DNA from: DASSBG01 sp963800395
Lineage (GTDB): Bacteria > Pseudomonadota > Gammaproteobacteria > Xanthomonadales > Rhodanobacteraceae
Reading direction: 5' to 3'
DNA: 64,000 nucleotides
NCBI GenBank assembly: GCA_963800395.1
Contig: CAWDBD010000019.1
Location: 62,001 to 126,000, forward strand
Shown: positions 9,495-18,377 of the stretch, piece after piece
Position numbering within the stretch: the first letter of the stretch is position 1
Layout of the letters: every line of letters starts with the position of its first letter
Translations under genes and position numbers: made by a program
The notes under the pieces: model-generated
Database searches by the model: none
Seen by the model: the letters and a program-made list of their open reading frames with translations, nothing else
Told to the model about the DNA's origin: nothing

Positions 9495-9514
9495 TGGAAG
9501 TCTCCTTCGTTGGA

Positions 9515-10747
9515 TCAATGCTTGGCCACTGCAACGCGGGTGCCGTCATGCAGCGCCGACGTCGGCTTGTCCACGACTTCCACGCCGACCGTGACGCCAT
9601 CGGGCAGCAAACGAAGATCACCGTAGGTCTGTTGCGCCGGGGTGACGGCAAGTTGCCTGGCCGTGCCCCGTCAAGCACGAAAACCACCTTCTGGCCACCG
9701 CGTTCGACAATCGCCGAGGCGGGCACCAGCACGCCTTTCGGCGTTTCCGGCGCGGACTCGGGCTTTTTCTCCAGGAACGACACGCGCACACCCATGTCCG
9801 GCACGATGCGCTCGTCCTTCTGATCCAGGCCCACACGCACCTTGACCGTGGCCTTGCCGCGGTCGGCTGCCGGCACGATGGCGATCACGTGCGCTGGGAT
9901 CGTCCAGTCCGGGATAGGCATCCAGCACGGCCTCGGCCGGCATGTGCGGCTTGACCCGGCCGATATAGGCCTCGTTGACATCCACGTCCACTTCCAGCGA
10001 GTCCATGTCGACGATGGTACCCACGCCGGTGCGGGTGAATCCGCCGCCAGCCGCCGCCGGCGCGATGATCTCTCCTACCTGCGCGGATTTGTTGATGATC
10101 ACGCCGTCGAATGGCGCCCGCACAACGGTATAGTTGTAGTTGACCTGGGCCACGGCCACCTGGGCCTCGGCCGCCTTGGCCTGGGCTCGCGCCGAGGCGA
10201 GCTGGGCGCGCAGGCTGTCCATCTGGGTGCTGGCCTGCTCGGCCTGCTGCCTGGGCACCAGACCCCGCTTGACCAGATTCTGCTGTCGCTCGCTGTCGCG
10301 CGTGGCCTGCACCAGCTGCGTGCGCATCTCGCCGACCCGTGCCTCGGCGGCCGCTGCGCTGGCCCTGGCCGAGTTGAGGTAGGCCTGTTGCGAACTGTCC
10401 TCCAGCCGCGCCAGCACCTGCCCTTCCTTGACGTGGTCGCCTTCCTCGATCAGCACCTCGGTGAGTGTGCCGACGATCTGCGCCGACACCGTGGCCTGGC
10501 GACGCGCCGTGACATAACCGGTAGCCTGCAGCACGGCACCCGACTCACCTGCCGATGGCGCGCTGGCGGTGACTGTCTCGACTTCGACCGCACGCGCGCC
10601 CGACCACCAGAACCAGGCACCAGCCAGTACGGCCAGCAGAACCGCTGCAACACCGACAAACACCAGCAAGCGTCGGCCGCCGCCATCCTGATCCTCACGA
10701 TCATTGCGCGCAATCTTCAGCTCGCTGAGCAGATCTTCGCTTTCCAA
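9515..10747 (-). pseudogene. HlyD/MacA-type periplasmic adaptor of the ABC exporter, two frame breaks
   Basis: The adaptor is readable from a TTG at 10747, with GGGAGAAG just upstream, to a TGA at 9515, about 410 residues. It has a cytoplasmic N-tail, one membrane helix (about residues 30-50), a lipoyl/biotinyl half-motif, an alpha-helical hairpin rich in Ala, Gln and Arg (about 110-200), the second lipoyl half (VVRAPFDGVI), and a beta-barrel and membrane-proximal domain. There is an extra base in a G run near 9911-9913 and a missing base near 9668-9675. All three frames remain well conserved, which favours sequencing error over decay. It should bridge the inner-membrane permeases to a TolC-like channel. 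Confidence 0.82.
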
Positions 10748-10836
10748 GTAAACTTCTCCCAACCGGGCCCGGTACTATGAGACAGCCTGCACTCGTTGCG
10801 AGCCTGCTAGTAGACACGAATATCAAGCAAAGACCG

Positions 10837-10848
10837 TGACAATTGTCA
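10837..10848. promoter_or_regulatory. 12-bp perfect palindrome TGACAATTGTCA in the divergent promoter region
   Basis: TGACAATTGTCA is self-complementary and lies between the divergent adaptor (start 10747) and peptide (start 10951) genes. This is a plausible dimer-binding operator that could co-regulate both sides. Possible -35-like TTGACG (10855-10860) and TTGACT (10881-10886) occur nearby, but no clean -10 was found. No regulator gene is adjacent. Confidence 0.4.
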
Positions 10849-10950
10849 TCACGATTGACGACCTTATTAGCAAAGCCTGTTTGACTTGCAAAGAGGGGGG
10901 GGGCGCTAGGCTCGAAAAAGGGGGCAACCATACTTGAGAGGAAATTCAAA

Positions 10951-11130
10951 ATGACAAGGATCAAGGCCGTTTCTCTAATGGCGTCCGTGGTATTGGTGGC
11001 GGGTCTTATTTTCACCTCACAGGCAGCTGCGGTAATCAAACTGCACAACTGTGGGTTGTGGAAGGCGTGCGTCGACGGTAGCTGCCAGACCTGGATCGTT
11101 TGCGACGAAGGTGCCTGGCCCGTCGGCTGA
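10951..11130 (+). CDS. 59-aa secreted four-cysteine peptide, unknown family
   Basis: This gene was found directly in the sequence. The ATG at 10951 follows GAGAGGAA at good spacing and the stop is at 11128-11130. The product has a basic N-tip (MTRIK), a hydrophobic core to about residue 22 and an SQAAA cleavage region near 24-27, leaving a mature peptide of about 32 residues. That peptide has Cys 34, 40, 45 and 51 (spacing x5, x4, x5) and Trp 37, 48 and 56. This pattern suits a small disulfide-bonded exported peptide. The next gene encodes a secreted CPPC redoxin, and a peptide-type ABC exporter is divergent from it. It could be a bacteriocin-like, signalling or structural peptide. No homologue is recognised. 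Confidence 0.6.
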   Translation: MTRIKAVSLMASVVLVAGLIFTSQAAAVIKLHNCGLWKACVDGSCQTWIVCDEGAWPVG

Positions 11131-11210
11131 GCCCATGGTGCGCGCGCCGGAGCGACTGATTTGTTTCGCCCAGTCCGCTTCGGTGCCCCACCTGCAAAGG
11201 GACTTGACAA

Positions 11211-11753
11211 ATGTTTGATCTTAAAACCCTTGGATTGAGGACACTCGCGGCGGCATTGACTTGCATGTCATTTTGTTCCTACGCACAAATGATTGGCCCA
11301 CCTGACGCTGCAGTTTCCAAAGCTTTCAAGATGGAGCGAACCGCGCATGTCGGACAACGGATACCGGGAGGTATCGAGGTGCTGGACTCTGGTGGCACGC
11401 TGGTGGACCTTGGAAATGAATTGCAAGGCCCTGTCATCCTATTCAAGATCATGCAAGATTGCCCCCCATGCGAAGACCTTCTGGATGCCATTCGTGAGGC
11501 CCATGGCCACGCCTTGGGGAGCGTCGATGCAGCGATAGCGGTGCTGCGCGTGGGAGACAGCTCTCACGCCCACATTGAACTTCCAAAGAGCGTGCTGCAA
11601 TATCACGCACCGTCCAAAATGCAGGAAGGGTTCCTAGGCGGCAAGATCACACCGAGTTCGTTCTATCTGGACCGCAATCTGACCCTGATCAAGCGCCGAC
11701 CAGGACTGCCATTCAGCGCAAAAAACCTGCTTCAGTTTCCAAAACAACACTGA
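11211..11753 (+). CDS. secreted thioredoxin-like (redoxin) protein with CPPC site
   Basis: A 180-residue protein with a signal sequence (about residues 1-25, ending SYAQ) and a thioredoxin fold. The active site is CPPC at residues 84-87 after the VILFKIMQD strand. A KITPSSF stretch at about residue 148 supplies the expected cis-Pro loop before a FYLDRNL strand, as in TlpA/AhpC-type redoxins. It probably acts in the periplasm as an oxidoreductase. The ATG at 11211 is preceded by AAAGGGA. It follows the four-cysteine peptide by 80 bases on the same strand, so the peptide is its most likely substrate (inference). Confidence 0.72.
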   Translation: MFDLKTLGLRTLAAALTCMSFCSYAQMIGPPDAAVSKAFKMERTAHVGQRIPGGIEVLDSGGTLVDLGNELQGPVILFKIMQDCPPCEDLLDAIREAHGHALGSVDAAIAVLRVGDSSHAHIELPKSVLQYHAPSKMQEGFLGGKITPSSFYLDRNLTLIKRRPGLPFSAKNLLQFPKQH

Positions 11754-11793
11754 ACCTGCCAAGATCACCGGGTACCGAGGCCTGGTTGACACA

Positions 11794-12945
11794 ATGTCCC
11801 ATTACCTCCAGCAGCTACGTGCTGCGAGCTTGCTGGCTATCAGCAATCAACTAAGCGGGCCTGGACGCGCCACCTACATGGCGCTAACGATTTCTGTAAC
11901 AGTCGCCGCCTGGCTTGCTTTGGCGGCGGTGGCGTCCCCTTTCCTCGAACTGGATTCATCGGCAGCCTCGGACAAGGGCGTCACTGTGCGGAATGCGCGA
12001 TCACCACAACAAATGCTTCCGCTGCGATATGCCGCGAATCTGGCAAGCCTTTCGGACGTGCACGATGTCGTATACAACGACCTGGCACTGTTTCGTGCGC
12101 GGGCGGCGTTACCGTGACGGTAAATGCCATTGGCGGAGCAGGCGCAACCCGCGCGGCGCTGCAATCGGGCTTTGACGCCGGCAGCGTGCGCCGATGGATG
12201 AACGACCCTTGGGGGTGTTGGTCACTCGTGAGGCGGCAACAAGCTGTGGATAGCACTAGGCAAGGGTGTCAGTGCAATAGACCTCCTCAGCGCGAAACCA
12301 CGAGCGATACACATAAGCGGCATCGCAGCGACGGAGCAAGCCCGAGCGGGCAACGGTGCGTTGGCCCACTATCAATACATTAACCGGGGCCATTCTCTGG
12401 CCGGCACGGATCAGTGATGTCGTATGACAGTCACCGCCGCGAATTCGCGTGCACAGGAAGCGCTCGCGGCCAGGATAGAAGCCAGGTTCGGTCATGACGA
12501 TCCTCCGGTGACTGCATATACGGACAGCGTTGCAGAGAACGCGCGCTCTCGACTGGGAAAAGTGCAGTACTTGCTGGCGTTGGTGATGACTGCGATTTTT
12601 CTGTGCTGTCTGTTAGTTCTGGCTAGCGTGATGGCTCACGCGGCAACAGAACGACGATCTTGCTGGCGGTGATGCGGGTACTCGGCTTTTCGCGCATCAC
12701 TTTGCTGGCAAGCTTAGTGCTTGAGGGACTTTTGGTTGTAGCCGCTGGGGCCGCACTTGGTATGGCACTGGGTGCTCTGGTATTGCGCTACCTGTCTGTA
12801 TGGTTGCATGGGCTGTTTGGTTCTATTGCACCGGCGCTTTGGGCTCTGTGTTCTTGCCGCTATGGCTCGTTGCGCTTCTTCTGGCAGCTCTTATTTTGCC
12901 TGGGATCACGTTTGCGCGCGTTCGGCCAATCGATTGACAGGAGGA
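11794..12945 (+). pseudogene. decayed FtsX-type permease 1
   Basis: The remnant begins at ATG 11794 with a cytoplasmic tail and a first helix (residues about 28-50). It then continues through several frames: a periplasmic domain readable in pieces from 12070 to 12400, then GKVQYLLALVM and two helices, then LAVMRVLGFSRITLLASLVL from 12660, which is the FtsX coupling-loop signature. At least three frame changes and in-frame TAG and TGA codons interrupt it. This differs from other broken genes in the window, which have single indels without stops, so real decay is likely. It lies co-directionally downstream of the redoxin. Confidence 0.65.
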
Positions 12946-14129
12946 ATGAGCTTTTGAACTGGTGCGAGCAGATACTGCGGATCTGGTGCTGGGAGTGCAC
13001 TTTGGTCTGTCGCGCTCGCGCCACGTGCTTCTGACAATTGCTGGACTGTTAATTGCCGCGTTGACTCTTCTGACCGTACTCACTATATCTGCCGGACTCA
13101 AACGTATTGCGGCACACATTGGTCGCGCCGATGTAGCGGTCATCTGGGCAGCAGCGGCGGCACGGAAACTGACGGGCGAATTGCACCAGAGCTGGTTGAT
13201 CGCATAGGTGCGTTACTCGGCGTTGCACTTCACGCGGATGGCTCTCAGCGGATTTCTCCTCAATTTGTTATACATGCCAAACTCGCACGGCACGATGGTC
13301 GCCAGACTACCGCTATAGTGCGCGGTGTCACGCTCTCTGTCTGGGACGTGGTGGATGGCAGTGTACGTATCACACGGGCACTGCTTTGATTCCGGCCTAA
13401 ACGCGCTGGCATCCGGGGTTATTGCTGCGCATGACTACGTTTATACACTACGGGGTACACGCTAATCTGCGCCGATAGAACTGGCAAGTGAGTGGAGAAT
13501 TCGATAGCGGGGGCAGCCTTGAGAATCAGAGATCTGGGTTGATATGAGTGCTTTGCAGGTCGCGTACAACGCGCAGGGTTAGATTTCCACGTGTGGGTTC
13601 GCTTGAACTCGCTATCGTCCTACGGTGCTTTCGCCAGAGCATTGCAAAGCGACTCGCGCTTGCGCAATTTTCCGCATATGCCACAACATGCATTTTATGC
13701 ACAGCGCGTGGGCTATCTGGCAATGTTCGTCCGCGTTGTGGCATGGCTTGTTGCTACGGTTCTGGGTTTTATGGCTATACTGGCTAGCAACAACGCAATC
13801 AGCTTTGCGCTACGCGCGCGACGCTGGGAGTTGGCGTTTCTGTGAGCCACTGGTTTCGGGATCGGAGTGCTGTATACCGCACTCGTGGTTGAAATCATGC
13901 TGATCGCGCGCTTTGCGCAACTATCGCGACTGGCATCGGCCTGTTGTTTCTCAATGGCCGTGCAATTGATTCGAGCACTCTGGATACCGCTATTCACTCA
14001 CTACAGTGGTTACTCCCGGCGTCGCATGCAACTCTGGGCTACGCAGTGCTACTGGGACTGATCAGCGCGATTGTCCCGGCATAGAGTGCGCTGCACGCAC
14101 CTCTGGTGAAGGCACTGGCGCGCGAATGA
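12946..14129 (+). pseudogene. decayed FtsX-type permease 2
   Basis: A second permease remnant. An AGGAGG site at 12939-12944 precedes an ATG at 12946. After a frame change near 12955 the frame reads RADTADLVLGVHFGLSRSRH, a typical cytoplasmic tail before the first FtsX helix. The periplasmic domain (13200-13650) is broken into short frames with stops. The C-terminal helices are readable at 13690-13850 and 13870-14129, ending ALHAPLVKALARE before a TGA. The pairing of two permeases mirrors the intact operon at 5775-8251, but no ATPase gene accompanies this pair. Confidence 0.6.
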
Positions 14130-14360
14130 AGTTAAGGCAAAAACTTGCACTGACACAAGCAACTCCGGCATTAAACAGAGCGATTCATAGAGATCTCAGT
14201 ACTTTTTGTCTGTTTCATCATTGTCATGCTGGCAATGGTGCTGTGGATTGACAGGGGAGCGCATTGTGCCTCCGCCACCGGAGCGAATAGTTCGTTTGAC
14301 AGCGAACCATCACGTCGCAGGCAGATGAGTGGGTACTCGAGTGGAGGTGATCAAGAGTAG
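14126..14360 (+). pseudogene. truncated small membrane protein or adaptor N-terminus
   Basis: The ATG at 14126 overlaps the TGA of the preceding permease (ATGA), indicating that it was once the next operon gene. The product begins MKLRQKLALTQATPALNRAI and, after a frame change near 14200, continues into a hydrophobic helix (FIIVMLAMVLWID). It then runs through a polar tail to a TAG at 14358-14360. A roughly 30-residue cytoplasmic tail followed by one helix would fit the start of a HlyD-type adaptor, but nothing after it supports this. Identity is uncertain. Confidence 0.35.
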
Positions 14361-14922
14361 GTTGTTTATTAGGAAGTGGGTAGGGAGTAGAGTTGACTAG
14401 AAAGTTGAGGTAGAGTAGTTTTTGGATTTGATTAGAGAATCGCGGAAAGCGAACTTCGGTGCGGCCGACAGCCCAGAGGGTGAGCGATAGAATGATGTTA
14501 TGTAGTCAAACATGAGAATGGATATAGGGTGCCGCCTAAGGCGCGACAGCATGAAGAGGTAAAAAGGACACTCATTTACATAAAGGTAGAGTTTCACTGA
14601 ATAAAGTGGTGGAGATTTACGTCTAGTTAGTTAGTTTGGGTTGAGTCAGAGTTAAACTGTTTGAGTTGTGTGTTTTTAAGTTATTGAGATGTTAGTATAG
14701 TTTTTTTTCTAGAAAGGATAGCAGAAACAAGAAGGTTTAGAATAGCGTTGAAGATTTCGTTTGTGGTATACTGTGACACCACTGTAAAAATGTAGTAATG
14801 AGCAAAAATAGATGGCAGAGACAGGAATGAATCACAAGCCGGATTCGGGAAAGGGCCGCTCATCAAGCAACGCGGGTGACACCTGTCACGTTGTGACGCG
14901 ACTCACCGATTGGTGCAGATGG
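14361..14922. other. 562-base non-coding stretch, AT-rich and strongly C-poor on the + strand
   Basis: No gene is supported here. The + strand is rich in G, A and T but nearly lacks C over long runs; for example 14341-14400 and 14641-14700 each contain about two C. This base bias is unlike the GC-rich surroundings. It may be the decayed end of the exporter-like pseudogene cluster or foreign DNA. A short GC-normal patch occurs at about 14455-14490. Confidence 0.5.
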
Positions 14923-15807
14923 TCACTCTGCCGCGCCTGTGTTGCGCGAGCGTGACAGGTAGGCCCAGATGGCGTCCTGTTCCACGGGCTTCATGGCGGC
15001 GACGGCCCGCCAGGGCATGATGTCGGCCAGATTTCTGCCATCGGGACGAATGCCCGTACGCATGGCATGCAGGAAGTCGTCCCGGGTCCAGCCTGCCAGT
15101 CCGCCGCGAGCCATGTTGATGTTGGCCGACTTCGGCTCGCCGGGACCCAGATCGACGCCGCCGGCAAGTTGCGGTCCGTGGCAACTGCGACACATGGCAA
15201 CCAGGTACTCGCCGTATTCGGAATTGGCGGCGATGGCGACTTCGGGCCGCAAACGCGGGCTGTGATCGATGACCGTTGCCGGCAGCAGACCACCGGCCTT
15301 GCCGGTGAACCACAGAATGCGCCCGAGTGGGCCCAGGCGGCTTGCCGGATGCGACACGGCGACCGACGGCAATTGCAGCACATAGGCGGTCAGATCGGCG
15401 GTATCGCGATCGCTCAGTTCGGACCAGTCCATGGAGGGCATGAAGATCAGGCTTGTGCCATCGGCACGCACGCCATGGCGAATTGCCGCGGCCAGGCGTG
15501 ACGCATCGTAGCGACCGCGCAGGCCGGCCGGCGTGATGTTGGCTGCATGCACCTGAGCCACTGGCCCGGCATCCATCACCAGGGTTCCGCGACCGTCAGC
15601 GCCGTGGCAGTCGGCACAGCCGCGTGTTTCGAACAGGTACTCGCCACGTGCAACATCGGCTGCAGCCATGGGCAGCGGCGCATCGGAAATACTGTAGGCG
15701 TGGGCCATGGCCGCATTGCTGCGCCACCAGGCTACCCCGACAAACACCGCCACCGCCGCGACCAGCACCAGCAGCAACGCGCCGACACGCCTCAACCAGA
15801 CAATCAT
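14923..15807 (-). CDS. diheme c-type cytochrome
   Basis: A 294-residue protein with one N-terminal hydrophobic helix (residues about 5-28) that acts as signal or anchor. Two cytochrome c domains follow. The first has CADCH near residue 64 and the second has CRSCH near 205. A methionine-containing loop (LIFMPSMDW, DIMPW) in each could supply the distal ligand. Such proteins pass electrons in the periplasm, often as the cytochrome subunit of a dehydrogenase. No dehydrogenase is adjacent. The ATG at 15807 (MIVWLRRV) has GGGGAAG upstream, and the alternative upstream start adds ten unlikely residues. Confidence 0.88.
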   Translation of the reverse strand: MIVWLRRVGALLLVLVAAVAVFVGVAWWRSNAAMAHAYSISDAPLPMAAADVARGEYLFETRGCADCHGADGRGTLVMDAGPVAQVHAANITPAGLRGRYDASRLAAAIRHGVRADGTSLIFMPSMDWSELSDRDTADLTAYVLQLPSVAVSHPASRLGPLGRILWFTGKAGGLLPATVIDHSPRLRPEVAIAANSEYGEYLVAMCRSCHGPQLAGGVDLGPGEPKSANINMARGGLAGWTRDDFLHAMRTGIRPDGRNLADIMPWRAVAAMKPVEQDAIWAYLSRSRNTGAAE

Positions 15808-15998
15808 GACACTTCCCCAAGTGGTCACCCGGTGCAAAGCCTAGGCCAGACCGGGTTAAAACACTGTTGGCCCGGCTGTGCCGGAGTACTGCGCGCAGCC
15901 CGGCAAACTCCACACATGCGCGGCGGACAAAATGGAGTATGGTTTGGCCTGCGCCGACCCGACCGTCGGTTCGGCTTTTCTTTCACGGGAGACCTGCA

Positions 15999-16408
15999 AT
16001 GAGCATGATGAGCGAGTTCAAGGAATTTGCTGTCAAGGGCAATGTCATCGACATGGCCGTAGGCATTGTGATCGGCGCGCCTTCGGTACCATCGTCAAAT
16101 CGCTGGTCAGCGACGTGATCATGCCGCCCATCGGTCTGGTACTTGGCGGCATCGATTTCTCCAAGCTGAAATGGGTGCTCCAGGCTGCGGGTGCCGACGG
16201 CAAGGGCGGCGTCAGCATCAACTACGGCAGCTTCATCAACACCATCATCACGTTCATCATCATCGCGTTTTCCATCTTCATGGTCATCAAGGCGATGAAC
16301 AGCATGAAGCGCAAGGAAGAGGAAAAGCCAGCCGAACAGGCGACTGTGCCAGCCGACGTCGCCCTGCTGACCGAGATCCGCGACGAATTGAAGAAGCAGC
16401 GTGCGTAG
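15999..16408 (+). pseudogene. mscL: large-conductance mechanosensitive channel MscL, one-base frameshift
   Basis: The N-terminal frame MSMMSEFKEFAVKGNVIDMA and the C-terminal frame (FGTIVKSLVSDVIMPPIGLV onward) are both classic MscL. They are separated by loss of one base near 16076-16082, where a GCGCGCC should read GCGCGGCC. With that base restored the protein is 136 residues, the standard length, with two membrane helices and a C-terminal helical bundle ending ELKKQRA. It forms a homopentameric inner-membrane safety valve that opens on osmotic downshock. Because every other residue is conserved, a sequencing error is more likely than a true knockout. Confidence 0.88.
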
Positions 16409-16421
16409 TTGTTGGGGACCC

Positions 16422-16449
16422 CGTCATCCCGGCGCAGGCCGGGATGACG
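16422..16449. repeat. GTCATCCCGGC palindromic intergenic repeat
   Basis: GTCATCCCGGC and its complement GCCGGGATGAC form a compact hairpin just after mscL. It belongs to the same family as the long repeat at 8389-8522 and the copy at the end of the YceI gene. It may act as a transcript-end stabiliser. The following region to the MarR promoter has no gene. At about 16598-16632 it holds CCGCTCACCGCTTACTGCTC-type sequence, a family also seen at 36549-36662. Confidence 0.7.
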
Positions 16450-16733
16450 CGTGCTGCGGCGTCGCGTCCTCGCGCCGCACTCACCAGGCGCGGTCATGGT
16501 TCCGCTCAGCCTCGATACTGGATGATCCGCAGCACGCCTGTGCAACATTCGCCAGGCCCCGCCCCGCGGGGCCCGTGCCAGGATGACAGGCGTGCCGCGC
16601 TTTTCCGCTCACCGCTTACTGCTCACCGCTTGCCCGAACCCTGACCCGCCGGCAAGCATCCATCCTTGCTGCCGGGCGCCGGCTGCGAACGGCCACTGGC
16701 AGTCCGCTCCGGCTCAGCCCTGGCCCCACACAG

Positions 16734-16766
16734 TTGACATATACCTGACGCGTACATAATATACGC
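16734..16766 (+). promoter_or_regulatory. MarR-gene promoter with overlapping operator-like inverted repeat
   Basis: TTGACA (16734-16739) is a consensus -35. The AT-rich block CATAATATA (16755-16763) supplies the -10. A GCGTA (16750-16754) and TACGC (16762-16766) inverted repeat with a 7-base centre straddles the -10, immediately before the ATG at 16771. This is where an autorepressing MarR protein would be expected to bind, and the transcript would have an extremely short leader. Confidence 0.55.
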
Positions 16767-16770
16767 ATCC

Positions 16771-17238
16771 ATGATAGACGCACACAATATCCGCGGGCTG
16801 GGCCGGCAGCTGATGCATGTGACGCGCCTTTTGCGCAAGCATTTCGATCGGCGCGCCACCCGTTTCGAATTGACCCGCTCGCAGTGGCGTGCGCTGAAAG
16901 TCATCAGTCATCAGGAAGGCCTGAGTCAGACCGAGCTGGCCGAACTGCTGGAACTGGAGCCCATTCCCGTGGGCCGGGTGATTGATCGGCTGCAGCAGGC
17001 GGGCTTTGTCGAGCGTCGCCCCGATCCGGGTGACCGGAGGCGCTGGTGCCTGCACCTGTCCGACAAGGCTCGCGGGGTGGTCGAGGACATGGAGCAGATT
17101 GCCGACGGTCTCAGGCAGGAGGCTGTCGAGGGCGTCAGCAAAAGCGATTACGAGGTATTCGAGAGAGTGCTCAAGCACATCAAGCACAACCTGGTCGCGC
17201 TCGACCAGGCCGAGATGAAACAGGATTCCCGATCATGA
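16771..17238 (+). CDS. MarR-family transcriptional regulator (EmrR-like)
   Basis: A 155-residue winged-helix regulator. The recognition region LSQTELAELLELEPIPVGRV (about residues 51-70) is followed by the wing DRLQQAGFVERRPDPGDRRR, as in MarR/SlyA/EmrR proteins. It probably represses its own operon until a toxic ligand binds. The stop overlaps the start of the adaptor gene (ATGA at 17235-17238), so regulator and pump are one transcript. This matches the emrRAB arrangement of E. coli. Confidence 0.9.
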   Translation: MIDAHNIRGLGRQLMHVTRLLRKHFDRRATRFELTRSQWRALKVISHQEGLSQTELAELLELEPIPVGRVIDRLQQAGFVERRPDPGDRRRWCLHLSDKARGVVEDMEQIADGLRQEAVEGVSKSDYEVFERVLKHIKHNLVALDQAEMKQDSRS

Positions 17239-18359
17239 CTGACAAGCAATACGGCGCTCCCAAGGTGGAGAACAGCGCGCCAAAAAAGCCCAAGCGCAAA
17301 TGGCTGCAGCGTAGCCTCTGGATCGCCGGGCCACTGGTCGTCGGCCTGCTCGGCGGCTGGTTCTGGGTCACGTCGGGCCGCTATGTATCCACCGACAACG
17401 CCTACGTCGGCGCCGACCAGGCCAACATCGCCCCGCAGGTAGCCGGCCGCGTGGTCGAGGTGGACGTGCAACAGAACCAGCCGGTGCACAAGGGCGATGT
17501 GCTGTTCCGCATCGACCCGAAGCCCTATGAGCTGGCCGTGCAGCAGCTGCAGGCGCAGATGCACGCGGTTGGCGATTATCTGGCCTCCTCGCGCGACAGC
17601 TATGCCGCGGCACAGGCCGACCTGCGCTCGCAGCAATCGAGCCTGCAAAACGATCTGGTGCAGCTCAAGCGCATTCGCGATCTGCGCAAGAAGGGGCTGG
17701 TCTCGCAGAAGGAGCTGGACGATGCCGCCAATGCGGTGGCCAGTGCGCGTGGCGACCGCGACAGCGCCGCCGCCAACGCGGCCAAGGCCAAGACCATGCT
17801 CGGCGGCAACGTCGACGCGCCGGTCGACCAGCTGTCCGGCTTCAAGGCGTACAAGGCGCAGATGGAAAAGGCGCAGCTCGATCTGGAGCACACCACGGTG
17901 CGCGCGCCGTTCGACGGCGTGATCGGCCAGATGAGCCTGCAGCCGGGCGATTTTCTGCAGGCCGGTCGAAAAGGCCATGCCGCTGGTCGCCAGCCAGTCC
18001 TGGGTGGATGCCAACTTCAAGGAGACCGACCTGACCCACGTCGCAGTCGGCCAGCAAGCCACGATCAAGTGGATACCTATCCGGACTACACCTGGCATGC
18101 CAGGGTGACAGTCGATCAGCCCGGCATCCGGCGCGCACGTTCTCGGTCCTGCCGGCGCAGAACGCCACCGGCAACTGGGTCAAGGTGGTGCAGCGCATTC
18201 CGGTGCGCCTGGAATTCACCGACAACACCAATGCACCGCATGGCGCGCGTCGGCATGAGCGCCCAGGTCGATATCGACACCGGCGCCGGCAATTCCCTGT
18301 GGGGCCGCTGGTTCGGCGGTGACGACGCGCAGCGTCCGGCGCGCTCAGCTCAGCGCTGA
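17235..18359 (+). pseudogene. EmrA-like multidrug efflux adaptor, several frame breaks near the 3' end
   Basis: The first 245 residues are intact. They comprise a cytoplasmic basic tail, a helix (about 28-48), the motif YVSTDNAYVGAD, a first lipoyl half, a long helical hairpin and a second lipoyl half (TTVRAPFDGVIGQMSL). After about 17965 the reading frame changes repeatedly; the correct pieces, such as AMPLVASQSWVDANFKETDL, VDTYPDYTWHA and RVGMSAQVDIDTG, lie in different frames. Frame breaks are needed near 17966, 18066, 18120-18150 and 18235. The family is HlyD/EmrA, partnered with the DHA2 pump that follows. It is probably a functional gene with sequence errors. Confidence 0.82.
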
Positions 18360-18377
18360 GCCGCGTTCGGCCAGCGC

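Noticed and set aside
8560..9981. Single fused ATPase-adaptor protein
   Set aside because: The long frame results from a frameshifted adaptor running into the ATPase; both proteins have their own starts and domains.
10891..10901. G9 run as a phase-variable tract
   Set aside because: It lies in the upstream region of the peptide gene, not between promoter elements that I can identify, and homopolymers may be miscounted here.
15999..16408. Programmed frameshift in mscL
   Set aside because: No slippery heptamer is present, MscL is never made this way, and many neighbours have similar breaks.
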